Shown piece after piece: positions 12,661-23,834 of a stretch of 64,000 bases of DNA (position 1 is its first letter; every line of letters starts with the position of its first letter). The notes under the pieces were generated by a model. That model was not told the DNA's origin. It was given only the letters and a program-made list of their open reading frames with translations, and did no database searches. Position numbers and translations under genes: made by a program. This DNA is from Costus lasius (Eukaryota; Streptophyta; Magnoliopsida; Zingiberales; Costaceae): contig CM050453.2 in NCBI GenBank assembly GCA_027563935.2, positions 60,620,018 to 60,684,017 on the forward strand, in the 5' to 3' direction.

Positions 12661-13706
12661 ATTGGAGTTACAAGCTTGACTTGCTTGTCCAATAAGAACA
12701 TCCAGTGGTAAAGGAAATTTGTATGCTTTGTGAATTGATTCACACTTGTGCTGTTTTTGGGTGTAGTATTGGAAGACTCTTTCCTTTATATCGGGAGACA
12801 GTGATGTGTTGCTAGATACCCCTCACTGATCGTGATAACGTAAGTTATCGTTACCGACATTTAAAGGAAACCCTTAGGGTCGCACAATTTGATGATATGG
12901 CTTTCTTGAGTCAGATCGTGTGGACTGAATTATTCGGGTTCAGTTTAAAGGGATTTAATCTCTGATTGTAAGTGAGATCTAGTCTGATCATGTTTGATTG
13001 ATTAGGGCTTGAGATCGGTAAGCTTCGATTGAGAGAATGAATGCTAGATCAGTCAGATCAGGAGCATTGAGAGATTGACGGTCAGATCAAGAGCCTTAGG
13101 GTTTATTTTGATCTGGACTTATTTCTTGGTTTATTTGGTTAGTGGACCAAATCGGTTTGAACCAGCTCATGGATGAGCGCATGGTTCAAAGGTGATGTGG
13201 CATTTGCGATTGGGGTAAACCCAAGATCGCATGTGGAGAAGTGGGATGCTATTTTTGGATAGCACTTCACAAACGTGGCCATGATCTCACGTCGCCCCTC
13301 TCTTGCCTCTTCACGCCTTTGACGCCTCCTTGGGTTGTATTTGAGTGGCATTCTAGTGTAGAGGAAGTCTAAGGCGACAAGAGAGAAAAACGCCAAGAAG
13401 AAAAGCTCTCCTTTCCCTTTGCATTCGATCAAGACGCCTTGGACGATCCTTGCTAGCACAAGGGACGACAAGAAGAAGCACATCTTCATCTTGTGTGTGA
13501 CGATTTGGAGGAGATCTTCGTTGTTCTCTTACTTCCAAGGTGCCATCTTGAAATGGCCATGGTATGAATCGAATCACTTCTTTACAATCGGTTTTGTTAA
13601 GTTGATCATATAATGCATGCTCATTGATCCTATGAAACCCTTTATCCGCTGCCCCCTTTCCTTTTTGCGCCACCATAGGGTTTTCGCCCCCTTTGGGGAA
13701 CCATCA
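12661..13706 (+). repeat. Truncated 5' LTR of Copia-3
   Basis: 1,046 bp, beginning at ATTGGAGTTACAAGC within the LTR and ending GGGGAACCATCA. It lies inverted relative to 10963-12642 and is nearly identical to it, so the two form a large inverted repeat (arms about 1 kb). Confidence 0.93.
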
Positions 13707-15529
13707 ATTGGTATCAGAGCAGGTTAACGCATGTTTTTGTATGATTGCTTAAGCCATTTTGTGATCCATGCTTGCGAAAATGCTTAGATCTTCAATACAT
13801 GCATAAATACATGTTTAGTTGTCATAAGCGAAACTTGTATTTGTTTTTCTTGCGCATGTATGTTGGCGCTTGATGTAGTTTTTCTCAAACAAATATCACT
13901 TGCGCGACACATTGTAGATCTAAGATGCGCCTACATTAAACCCTTAGACGGGTTATTAGGGTTGAAGTTATCCCCTAGGTTAGATCCAGACAGTCTGATC
14001 AGACCATCTGACAGCCTAGATGGGTCGACCAGATAGCACCTTGGCGCATGCTAAAGGTGGCTATAGGTCGATTGCATCACAGGCGTGTAGCGATGTCTGA
14101 TTGAGACAACCTGTGAACGCACATGAGTTAGGCCCGGGCTCACACCCGCTTGCCAGACCTCATTGTGGTTGTTCAGCCCTTGGCGCATGCATGGTTGACC
14201 CTTTTGGTCGACTCAAGTCAGTTAGGACTTGGTGCATGTAAGGGCAGTGGATCTGACTAGGTTGGATGAGTGGATCCCTAGTAATGGACCGTTGTAAGGT
14301 TGTAGGGCATATAAGCAAAATAAAATTGATGCCCATGGGGTTTTTCGAAAAATTTATTTTAATGAATGGATCACATGATGATTGATGCCATGTGTTTGTC
14401 TATTTATTCTTATGTGGGCTGCCCATGTTAAATCTGTGCTGTGCTGGGGCCTGCGTGCCTGTATTAATATGTAAATTAATTATTGTGATCTGCGCATCAC
14501 ATTGCTTTTAATTTATAAAATGTAATTGACCTGCGTGTCAATCTTGTCTAGATAGATTAATTTGTAAATTAATCAGACAAGAGCACAGAGCACACTTGGC
14601 AGAGGCGCATGCAGCAGTGGCTAGACCAGGTGGGAGGTCCAGGGTTCGACTCTGGGACCAGGCGCATTTACCTGGTGGGCGCACCTAAACTGCAATTGGC
14701 GCTTGGGCCCTGGTTTGGGCCAGATGAGCAGCAAAAGACCCATCAAGAAAAGCAAGTGAAGACTTAAGTTAATTAAGGTCTTACTAAGGCTATGGGCTTT
14801 TACCACATAAGATCCATGCTTTCTTTTATTGTTTAATAAGTAGAACAGCATGCTTTATTTATCTTCTGCTATCACCATAGAAATTGCATGATAGTGAAGA
14901 AGATAAAAGACCGTTAAAATCCAACGCTAAAATATCAAGCTCGTAAGCCTTCTGACGCGAAACCTCACTGTTCTGATTATCGTTGGAGCCGTGTTGTACC
15001 CACTCAGTGGGCACGTCCATCTATCTTCAGACGGTGTGGGATTACACCTGCGTGTTACAGAGAAGGGATTTATCGCTTCTCGTTGCTCAGCATAGCACGT
15101 GGTGGTCCAGGGAGTAGGTCGGGTCAGCTTGACCATGTAGGCTACATATGTGGCGCATATGGTAGCACATGGGGGCAGCCATCTGTGGGGTCAGAGATTG
15201 TGTTGTACCAACTCAGTTGGCACAGTCTGCTGGATTGCCCAGATGAAGGGGAATCGCACGGGTTGGCGATTGGCTGGGACAGCCTACCAGAGATTAGTGC
15301 TTGTACTCTCTGTGCATCTTATCTCGCCTGAGCGGGACGCGGAGACCAAGTATGAAATCTGGATCCCATCTCACTAAAAGAGTGCTACTCTTTCGGGCTG
15401 TTTTGCTGGATTTTTCAGCCAGATAAAATAGTGAGAAAAAGAATCTTTCTTAAGTCCTGATTGATTCTTAACATTGATACTGACCTTGCTGTTCTTGCAT
15501 TGTTGTAGATACCTGCAGCAACGAACACC
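13707..15529 (+). other. Leader of Copia-3
   Basis: The primer binding site TGGTATCAGAGC is at 13709-13720. The palindrome GTCTGATCAGAC is at 13993-14004. Hairpin 1 CCCACTCAGTGGG is at 14999-15011 and hairpin 2 CCAACTCAGTTGG at 15208-15220. A B-box-like GGTTCGACTCT lies near 14643. Nothing in it looks protein-coding. Confidence 0.8.
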
Positions 15530-18500
15530 ATGAACTTCAATGTGCGATCCCTACTGGAAAGGGAGAAGTTTGCTGGGCCGAACTTCTCAGACTGGTTTGG
15601 ACACCTTAAGATCGTTCTTAAGGCAGAGAGGAAACTGTATGTCCTCGAGACGGCGATACCGCCTCAGCCCGCTCCGAACGCCGCAAGGGCGGTTCGGGAA
15701 GCCTATGAAAAGCACGTCAGTGATAGCATTGATGTCGCTTGCCTGATGCTAGCGTCTATGACGCCACCGCTGCAGCGTCAGCATGAGGATATGTCTGCTA
15801 TAGACATGATAGCAAACCTCAAGATGCTGTATGCTGCATAGGCGAGGACAGAGCGCTATAATCTGACAAAGCTTTTCTTTCAGAGCAAACTGGCTGAAGG
15901 GAACCCAGTGGGAGCTCACGTGCTCAAGATGATTGGGCACAAGGAGGCTCTAGAGAAACTGGGGCATACCATCAATCAGGAGCTTGCTGTGGACATTATT
16001 CTGCAGTCTCTCCCGCCATCATTCGACGCGTTCATTATTAACTTTAATATGAACAAAATCGATTGTACTCCGGCAGAGCTACTGAATATGCTCTTGACTA
16101 CTGAGGAAACTCTGAAGGGTAAGCCTTCAACCTCTGTCTTGATGGTTCCTTCGAGGAACAAGAAGAAGGGGAAGAAGGGCAAGGCCCCTGTCAAGAATTA
16201 CAGCAAGGCTCTGAAACAGAAGGTTAAGCGGTCCAAGGAATACAGATGTTTCCACTGTGGCCAGCTGGGTCACTGGAAAAAGGACTGTAAAGCGCTCCAA
16301 GGAGATAAGAGGGGAAGCTTCGCTTCTGGCTCAGGTATTCACGTGACTGAGGTCATGTTTTCTTCTTCTATATCATGGGTGTTGGACACTGCATGTGGAG
16401 TTCACATTTGTTCAAATGTACAGGAACTCAAGAGAAGAAGACAGGTGGGACAGCATGAGGTGGACCTACGCGTTGGAAACGGGGCACGGGTTGCTGCTGT
16501 TGCTGTAGGAGACTATTTCATTTCTTTACCATCTGGACTTGTATTAGAACTAAACAGTTGTTACTTTGTTCCCAGTATTACTAAAAATATTATCTCTATT
16601 CCTGCTCTTGTCAGGAAGGGATTTTCCTTTGAATGCAATATTTTAAAGTGTGTTTTATCTTATGATAATATTGTTTATGCAACTGGTTCAATTAACAATG
16701 GGTTATACATGTTGGACATGGAATGTTCTATACAGAAAATTGATATTAAGAAAGCCAAGAATGCTGATGACAGCACCTTGCTATGGCATAGTCGTTTAGG
16801 CCATATTAACGAGAAACGCATTAAGCGGTTGCATGATTATGGACTGCTGGGATCATTCACCTATAAGGAGATTGATACATGCAAAGCTTGTTTGATGGGC
16901 AAAATGACGAAGTCACCTTTTCTTCACAAAGGTCAAAGGGCTTCAGGTTTACTTGACCTTATACACAGTGATGTGTGTGGGCCATTTAGTAAACATGCCA
17001 GAGGTGGCTATCAGTACTTCATCACCTTTACTGATGATTTCAGTAGATATGGGTATGTCTTTTTAATGAGACACAAGAGTGAATCCTTTGACAAGTTCAA
17101 AGAGTTCAAGAATGAAGTACAAAATCAGCTAGGCCGAAATATCAAGGCACTTCGTTCTGATCGAGGTGGAGAATACCTAAGTCATGCATTTACTGACTAT
17201 CTGAAGGAGTGTGGGATCATCTCACAGCTCACTCCGCCAGGAACACCGCAATGGAATGGTGTGTCCGAGAGGAGAAATAGAACGTTACTTGATATGGTTC
17301 GTTCTATGATGAGTCAGGCTACTCTCCCTTACTCCTTTTGGGGTTTTGCACTGGAAACAGCTGCAAAGGTACTAAACCGAGTGCCATCCAAGGCCGTTTC
17401 AAAGACTCCATATGAGTTATGGTATGGGAAACAGCCAAGCTTGTCATTTATCAGGATCTGGGGCTGCGAGGCTTATGTCAAAAAGCTCGCCTCTGGGAAA
17501 CTAGAGAGCAGATCTGACAAATGTATCTTTGTCGGTTACCCTAAGGAAACTAAGGGTTATTATTTCTTCGATCCCAATGAGAACAAGGTATTTGTTGCTC
17601 GGACAGCCATATTTCTTGAGAAGGAGTTTCTTCTGCAAGAGGCCAGTGGGAGAGAAATAATGCTGGATGAGAATCCAGAGGAAGGACAAAGTAGTCAAGC
17701 ACAGTTGGATGAGCCTAAGCCGGTAGAACAGGTTATTGAACAACCTGAGGCTCAGATATCACGGGAACCGCGAAGATCGGGAAGGATCCGTCGTCAGCCT
17801 GAGCGCTATGACGGAGTCTACATCATTGATAATGATGAACCCCTCACTTATGCGGATGCGGTCAGTGGACCGGAGTCAGCGAGATGGCTTGAAGCTATGC
17901 GCGCCGAGATGGACTCCATGTCAGATAACCAAGTTTGGGATTTGGTTGATCCGCCTCCGGGAGTTATCCCAATAGGCTGTAAATGGATCTTCAAGAAGAA
18001 GATTGACATGGATGGTAACGTGGTTACCTATAAAGGCAGGCTAGTTGCGAAAGGTTTCAAACAAATCTACGGGATAGATTATGATGAAACTTTCTCACCT
18101 GTAGCTATGTTCAAGTCTATTCGGATTCTTTTCGCGATAGCAGCATATTATGATTATGAGATTTGGCAAATGGATGTGAAGACAGCTTTCCTTAATGGAA
18201 ATCTGGATGAGGATGTGTATATGACACAACCAGAAGGTTTCACTAATCCATCAGATCGTCATAAGATATGCAAGTTAAAGAAGTCCATTTATGGACTTAA
18301 ACAAGCATCAAGGAGCTGGAATATTTGTTTTGATGAATCAATCAGTGAGTTTGGTTTCATCAAGAACGAGGATGACCCGTGTGTATATAAGAGGTTTAGT
18401 AGGAGCGTGATTACTTTCTTAATCCTCTACGTCGATGATATCTTAATCATTGGAAATGACATTCCTGAAATGCATGCGGTTAAGGCATGGCTAAGGAAAT

Positions 18501-19411
18501 GTTTCCAGATGAAAGATTTTGGAGAAGCAGCCTATGTGTTAGGTGTGAAGATCTACAGGGATAGATCTAAGAGGCTTCTCGGGCTGTGCCAGAGTACTTA
18601 CATCGATAAGGTCCTGGAGAGATTTCATTTAGAGAATTCTAAAAGAGGATATCTTCCAGTCAGACATGGTCTGAATCTTTCAAAGAGTCAGTGTCCACAA
18701 ACACAGACTGAGAAAGATGAAATGGACAATACGCCTTATGCTTCGGCTATTGGGTCCATAATGTATGCGATGTTGTGTACTCGCCCAGACGTCGCTTACG
18801 GGTTAAGCGTGACCAGTCGGTTCCAAAGTAATCCAGGTATGGCGCATTGGATTGCGGTCAAGAACATTTTAAAATATCTGCGGAGGACCAAAGATATGTT
18901 CTTGATATATGGTGGTCAGGAAGAACTTAGTATAGAAGGATATACTGACGCTTCGTTCCAGTCAGACCAGGATGATTTCCGATCGCAATCAGGCTATGTT
19001 TTTAGCTTGAATGGAGGAGCAGTGGTGTGGAAAAGTTTCAAACAGTCAACTGTTGCTGATTCCACAACAGAAGCCGAGTATGTTGCAGCCTCGGAAGCAT
19101 CCAAGGAGGCAGTGTGGATTCGTAAGTTCGTGAGAGAACTTGGTGTTGTTCCTTCGAGTGCAGATCCTTTGGTTATCTTCTGTGATAACACTGGAGCAAT
19201 CGCACGAGCAAAGGAACCACGGTCGCACCAGAAGTCCAAGCACATACAGAGACGGTTTCATTTGATCAGGGAGATCATAGATCGTGGCGAGATCAAAGTC
19301 TGCAAGGTTCATACAGATGACAATCTGGCAGACCCGCTTACTAAGCCTCTGGCACAGCAGAAGCATGAAAAGCACTGTAATAATATGGGTTTGAGATTTC
19401 TCAACCATTAG
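15530..19411 (+). pseudogene. gag-pol: Copia-3 gag-pol polyprotein with nonsense codon in Gag
   Basis: Full length (3,882 nt) and in one frame from MNFNVRSLLERE to GLRFLNH. The TAG at 15839-15841 replaces the CAG of other copies (LYAAQARTE) and cuts Gag after 103 residues. Beyond it all domains are present: CCHC knuckle, protease LDTACG, integrase HHCC and D-D-E (IHSD, LRSD, VSERR), RT LYVDD and RNase H. The single C-to-T change is the only defect I can see. The 3' LTR is lost, so the copy is dead in any case. Confidence 0.95.
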
Positions 19412-19419
19412 ATTAAGTG

Positions 19420-19436
19420 ACAGTTTATTACATGAT
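19420..19436. repeat. Filler DNA at the right end of the composite
   Basis: ACAGTTTATTACATGAT, identical to an LTR-internal segment at 5234-5250 and 12583-12599. It lies between the end of Copia-3 and the right copy of the host duplication, and overlaps the latter by 'gat'. Confidence 0.85.
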
Positions 19437-21974
19437 TTGTTTGAAACCTTTCACAACTAGCCTGCCTTTATAGGTAACCACGTTACCATCCATGTCAATC
19501 TTCTTCTTGAAGATCCATTTACAGCCTATAGGGATTACTCCCGGAGGCGGATCAACCAAATCCCAGACTTGGTTATCTGACATGGAGTCCATCTCGGCGC
19601 GCATAGCTTCAAGCCATCTCGCTGATTCCGGTCCACTGACCGCATCCGCATAAGTTAGGGGTTCATCATGATCAATGATGTAGACTCCATCATAGCGCTC
19701 AGGCTGTCGACGGATCCTTCCCGATCTTCGCGGTTCCCGTGATATCTGAGCCTCAGGTTGCTCAATAACCTGATCTACTGGCTCAGGCTCATCCAACGGT
19801 GCTTGACTACTTTGTCCTTCCTCTGGATTCTCATCCAGTTTTATTTCTCTCCCACTGGCTTCTTGCAGAAGAAACTCCTTCTCAAGAAAAATAGCCATCC
19901 GAGCAACAAATACTTTGTTCTCTTTGGGATCGTAGAAATAATAACCCTTAGTTTCCTTAGGGTAACCGACAAAGATGCATTTCTCAGATCTGCTCTCTAG
20001 TTTCCCAGAGGCGAGCTTTTTGACATAAGCCTCGCAACCCCAGATCTTAATAAATGTCAAGCTCGGCTGTTTCCCATACCATAACTCATATGGAGTCTTT
20101 GAAACTGCCTTGGATGGCACTCGGTTTAGTATCTTTGCAGCTGTTTCCAGTGCAAATCCCCAAAAGGAGTAAGGTAGAGTAGCCTGACTCATCATAGAAC
20201 GAACCATATCCAGTAAGGTTCTGTTCCTCCTCTCGGACACACCATTCCATTGCGGTGTTCCTGGTGGAGTGAGCTGTGAGATAATCCCACACTCCTTCAG
20301 ATAGTCAGAAAACTCTCGACTTAGGTATTCTCCACCTCGATCTGAACGAAGTGCCTTGATATTCCGGCCTAGCTGATTTTGTACTTCATTTTTGAACTCT
20401 TTGAACTTGTCAAAAGATTCACTTTTATGTCTCATTAGATAGACATAACCATACATACTGAAATCATCAGTAAAGGTAATGAAGTATGAATAGCCACCTC
20501 TGGCATGTTTACTAAATGGCCCACACACATCACTGTGTATAAGGTCAAGTAAACCTGAAGCCCTTTGACCTTTATGAGGAAAAGGAGACTTCGTCATTTT
20601 GCCCAATAAACAAGCTTTGCATGTATCAATCTCCTCATAGGAGAATGATCCCAGCAGTCCATGATCATGCAACCGCTTAATGCGATTCTTGTTAATATGG
20701 CCTAAATGACTATGCCATAGCAAGGTGCTGTCATCAGCATACTTGGCTTTCTTATTATCAATGTTTTGTATAGAACATTCCATGTCCAACATGAATAACC
20801 CATTGTTAATTGATCCAGTAGCATAAACAATATTATCATAAGAAATAACACACTTTGAAATATTGCATTCAAAGGAAAATCCTTTCCTGACAAGAGCAGG
20901 AATAGAGATAATATTTTTCGTAATGCTTGGTACAAAGTAACAATTGTCTAGTTCCAATACAAGTCCAGATGGTACTGAGATGTAATAAACTCCTACAGCA
21001 ACAGCAGCAACCCGTGCCCCGTTTCCAACTCGTAGGTCCACCTCATGCTGTCCCACCTGTCTTCTTCTCTTGAGTTCCTGTACATTTGAACAAATGTGAA
21101 CTCCACATGCAGTGTCCAACACCCATGAAATAGAAGAAGAAGATATCATGACTTCAGTCACAAAAATACCTGAGCCAGAAGCGATGCTTCCCTTCTTGTC
21201 TCCTTGGAGCGCTTTACAGTCCTTTTTCCAGTGACCCAGCTGGCCACAATGGAAACATCTGTATTCCTTCGACTGCTTAACCTTTTGTTTCAGAGCCTTG
21301 TTGTAGTTCTTGACAGGGGCTTTGCCCTTCTTCCCCTTCTTCTTGTTCCTGGAAGGGAACATCAAGACAGAGGTTGAAGGCTTTCCCTTTAGAGTCTCCT
21401 CTGTAGTCAAGAGCATATTCAGCAACTCTGCCGGAGTACAGTCGATCTTGTTCATATTAAAATTAATAATGAACAGATCGAAGGAGGCCGGGAGAGACTG
21501 CAGAATAATATCTACAGCAAGCTCCTGATTGATGGTATGCCCCAGTTTCTCTAGAGCCTCCTTGTGCCCAATCATCTTGAGCACATGAGCTCCCACTGGA
21601 CTCCCTTCAGCCAGTTTGCTCTGAAAGAAAAGCTTGGTCAAATTATAGCACTCAGTCCTCGCCTGTGCAGCATATAGCATCTTGAGGTTTGCTATAATTT
21701 CTATAGCAGATATATCCTCATGCTGACGCTGCAGCTGTGGCGTCATAGACGCTAGCATCAGGCAAGCGACATCAATGCTATCATTGACATGCTTTTCATA
21801 GGCATCGCGAACCGCCCTTGCGGCGTTCGCAGTGGGTTGAGGCGGTATAGCCGTCTCGAGGACATACAGTTTCCTCTCAGCCTTAAGAACAATCTTAAGG
21901 TGTCCGTACCAGTCTGAGAAGTTTGGCCCAGCAAACTTCTCCCTTTCCAGTAGGGATCGCACATTGAAGCTCAT
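19428..21974 (-). pseudogene. gag-pol: Copia-1 gag-pol, N-terminal part (Gag, protease, integrase, start of RT)
   Basis: This starts at 21974 (MSFNVRSLLERE). In order it shows Gag, CCHC knuckle (CFHCGQLGHWKKDC, about residue 240), protease LDTACG (about 287), integrase zinc finger (WHSHLGH, CKAC), integrase catalytic D (IHSD), D (LRSD) and E (VSERR), and the first RT block up to KGFKQI. One extra Ser is present in ISSSSISW. The last ~75 codons (19661 down to 19434) are the duplicated segment, and the frame ends in filler. The continuation of the protein is at 2042-3613. Confidence 0.93.
19434..19661. repeat. 228-bp direct repeat of Copia-1 pol, right copy
   Basis: Partner of 3386-3613. Counting only one of the two copies gives a Copia-1 frame of exactly 3,885 nt, which shows that this is a duplication and not normal element structure. 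Confidence 0.93.
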
Positions 21975-22128
21975 GGTGTTCGTTGCTGCAGGAATCTACA
22001 ACAATGCAAGAACAGCAAGGTCAGTATCAATGTTTAGAATCAATCCAGGACTTAAGAAAGATTCTTTTCTCACTATTTTATCTGGCTGAAAAATCCAGCA
22101 AAACAGCCTGAAAGAGTAAACTCTTTTA
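21975..22128 (-). other. Copia-1 leader, gag-proximal piece
   Basis: Leader sequence next to gag, ending 'actctttta' where Copia-4 is inserted. The leader resumes at 31246 with 'gatgggaccc'; relatives have GTGA between these two points, so four bases were lost. Confidence 0.85.
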
Positions 22129-22133
22129 CCAAT
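22129..22133. other. Primer-site remnant CCAAT at the Copia-4 left edge
   Basis: CCAAT (ACCAAT if the preceding A is counted) sits between Copia-1 leader and the terminal TGCAGG of the Copia-4 LTR. It equals the reverse complement of the LTR-adjacent bases AT plus TGG(T) of the primer binding site. The right edge (GATGG, 31246-31250) does not match it, so it is not a target duplication. Confidence 0.8.
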
Positions 22134-23814
22134 TGCAGGGGTCCCCTTCAAGGGGGAGCGAAAAACCCTAATGGGCGCATGTGTTTCAACGCAGCGGAAA
22201 TAAGGGTTTTAGGGATCATTAGCATGATATATGATCAACTATGAAAAATCGATTGCAAAATGCCAATAAGATTCATACCATCGCCATCTATGGATGAAGT
22301 GTTGGAAGCAAAAACCGAAAGGGGTCTTCTCCCTAGTCGACGCACACACGATGAAGAATGGCCTCTCCTTGTCGTCTTTGTGCTAGCAAAGCTTCAAGGG
22401 TCCTTTGCGCATGGAGGAGATGAGATCCTTGGGCTTGGCGAAGAAGAAGTTCCTCTACACTCGTCAAGACTTTTGTCACACGAGAAGGGAGGAGATGTCA
22501 TCCGAAGTTGATGATCGACAAGGGAGTAAACACGTTGTAATCAACGTGGGCGTTGCTATCCAAAAATAGTAACCCATTACTCACTTCGGTTATGCGTTCA
22601 CATGAAGTGAACCGCAACCCTCTTCTCCCATTCGAACCTTTGAACCAAGCGCTCATAACATGAGCAAGTTCAAGTGACTTTGGTTCAAGACCAAATCGGC
22701 CCAAGCAATGGTCGATCTTATTGAACCACAAGGTTCAAGATCACCGTTGATCTCTCGATGCTCTAGATCTCACTGATCTAGCATCATAACTCTCGATCGA
22801 AGCTTACCGATCTAAAGCCCTAATCAATCAAACATGATCAGACCAGATCTCACTCTCAATCAGAGTTTAACACCCCTTTAAACTGAACTAAACAATTCAG
22901 TCCACACGATCTGACTTAAAGAAGCCATATCATCAAATTGTGCGACCCTAAGGGTTTCCTTTAAATGTCGGTAACGATAACTCACGTTATCACGATCAGT
23001 GAGGGGTATCTAGCAACACATCACTGTCTCCCGATATAAAGGAAAGAGTCTTCCAAGACTTCACCCAAACCACAGCACAAGTGTGAATCCAATTCACTAG
23101 GCATGCATACTTCCTTTGCCACTTGATGTTCTTATTGGACAAGCCTGTCAAGCTTGTAACTCCAATATGATGAGCATGATTAGATCAGATGAACACTGTC
23201 ACCTGGGTATGGCCATACACTCTCTCAATCATCTCATCCAGGGGGGCCCTTATAGAACATCACACTCCTTAAACAAGGAGACGGCAATCCTATGTCTATC
23301 ACTAGTGTCCTAACCTGACTCAAGCTCATCATCCAAGATAGTCTATAATCATTATGTTTCAAATGATATTGAACTACCTCAAAACAATGACAATCATCAT
23401 TTAGAAAACACAAGTGATCTCAAGTCAGAGGAAATGTGCCACTTGTCGCAATCAAGGAATATTCACATTGTGACAAACAATTGAACATCCTAGTAGGGTC
23501 TGTCCAGTACATCCCATGTACCCATGAGTCTACATCTTATTCCATGCTCGAAGCATCCTATAAGATTAGAACACATATTAGTCTTAACCATATCAAGGCT
23601 GTCTCATGTTCACCAAGATACATCGACCAAGGACATAATAGCATGTCAGCCCAGCTGAACAGCTTTGAGACATTATTCAGAAGAACATATATTGCAGCAG
23701 ACAATGTAGCTAACTGAATAACAACCATGCCTTTATAAACATATGAGTTTATTACATGATACTTATTACACTCCCATAGGCTTCAAACATTAGCCTTAAG
23801 GGCATACCCCAACA
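22134..23814 (-). repeat. 3' LTR of Copia-4
   Basis: 1,681 bp. In element orientation it starts TGTTGGGGTATGCCC and ends GGGGACCCCTGCA. Its tail hairpin (CCCCTTGAAGGGG on the minus strand) is at 22143-22155. Confidence 0.95.
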
Positions 23815-23834
23815 ATCTCCCACTTGCACTTAAT

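Larger units (their letters stand above)
12661..19419 (+). mobile_element. Copia-3: Ty1-copia element truncated at both ends, plus strand
   Basis: It starts inside its 5' LTR (about the first 640 bp are missing), has a full leader and a full-length gag-pol region, and stops eight bases after the pol stop codon. The polypurine tract and whole 3' LTR are absent. It has no canonical element end, so it cannot have been inserted here by a normal integrase reaction on both termini. Gag carries one nonsense codon. Confidence 0.9.
3614..19436. mobile_element. Composite insertion: Copia-2 and Copia-3 head to head
   Basis: Two partial elements of the same subfamily lie in opposite orientation with their 5' LTRs facing each other. 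Copia-2 is minus strand (3614-12642) and Copia-3 plus strand (12661-19419). Both LTRs end GGGGAACCATCA in element orientation. The centre is joined by 18 bp (12643-12660) and the right edge by 17 bp (19420-19436), both copies of the same LTR-internal sequence. The left edge is a normal LTR terminus. The block is flanked by a 228-bp duplication of host pol. I infer capture of a joined cDNA pair as one event; sequential insertion plus rearrangement is the alternative. Confidence 0.75.

Noticed and set aside
22129..22133. CCAAT as target site duplication of Copia-4
   Set aside because: The other side reads GATGG. CCAAT matches the primer-site side of the LTR instead.
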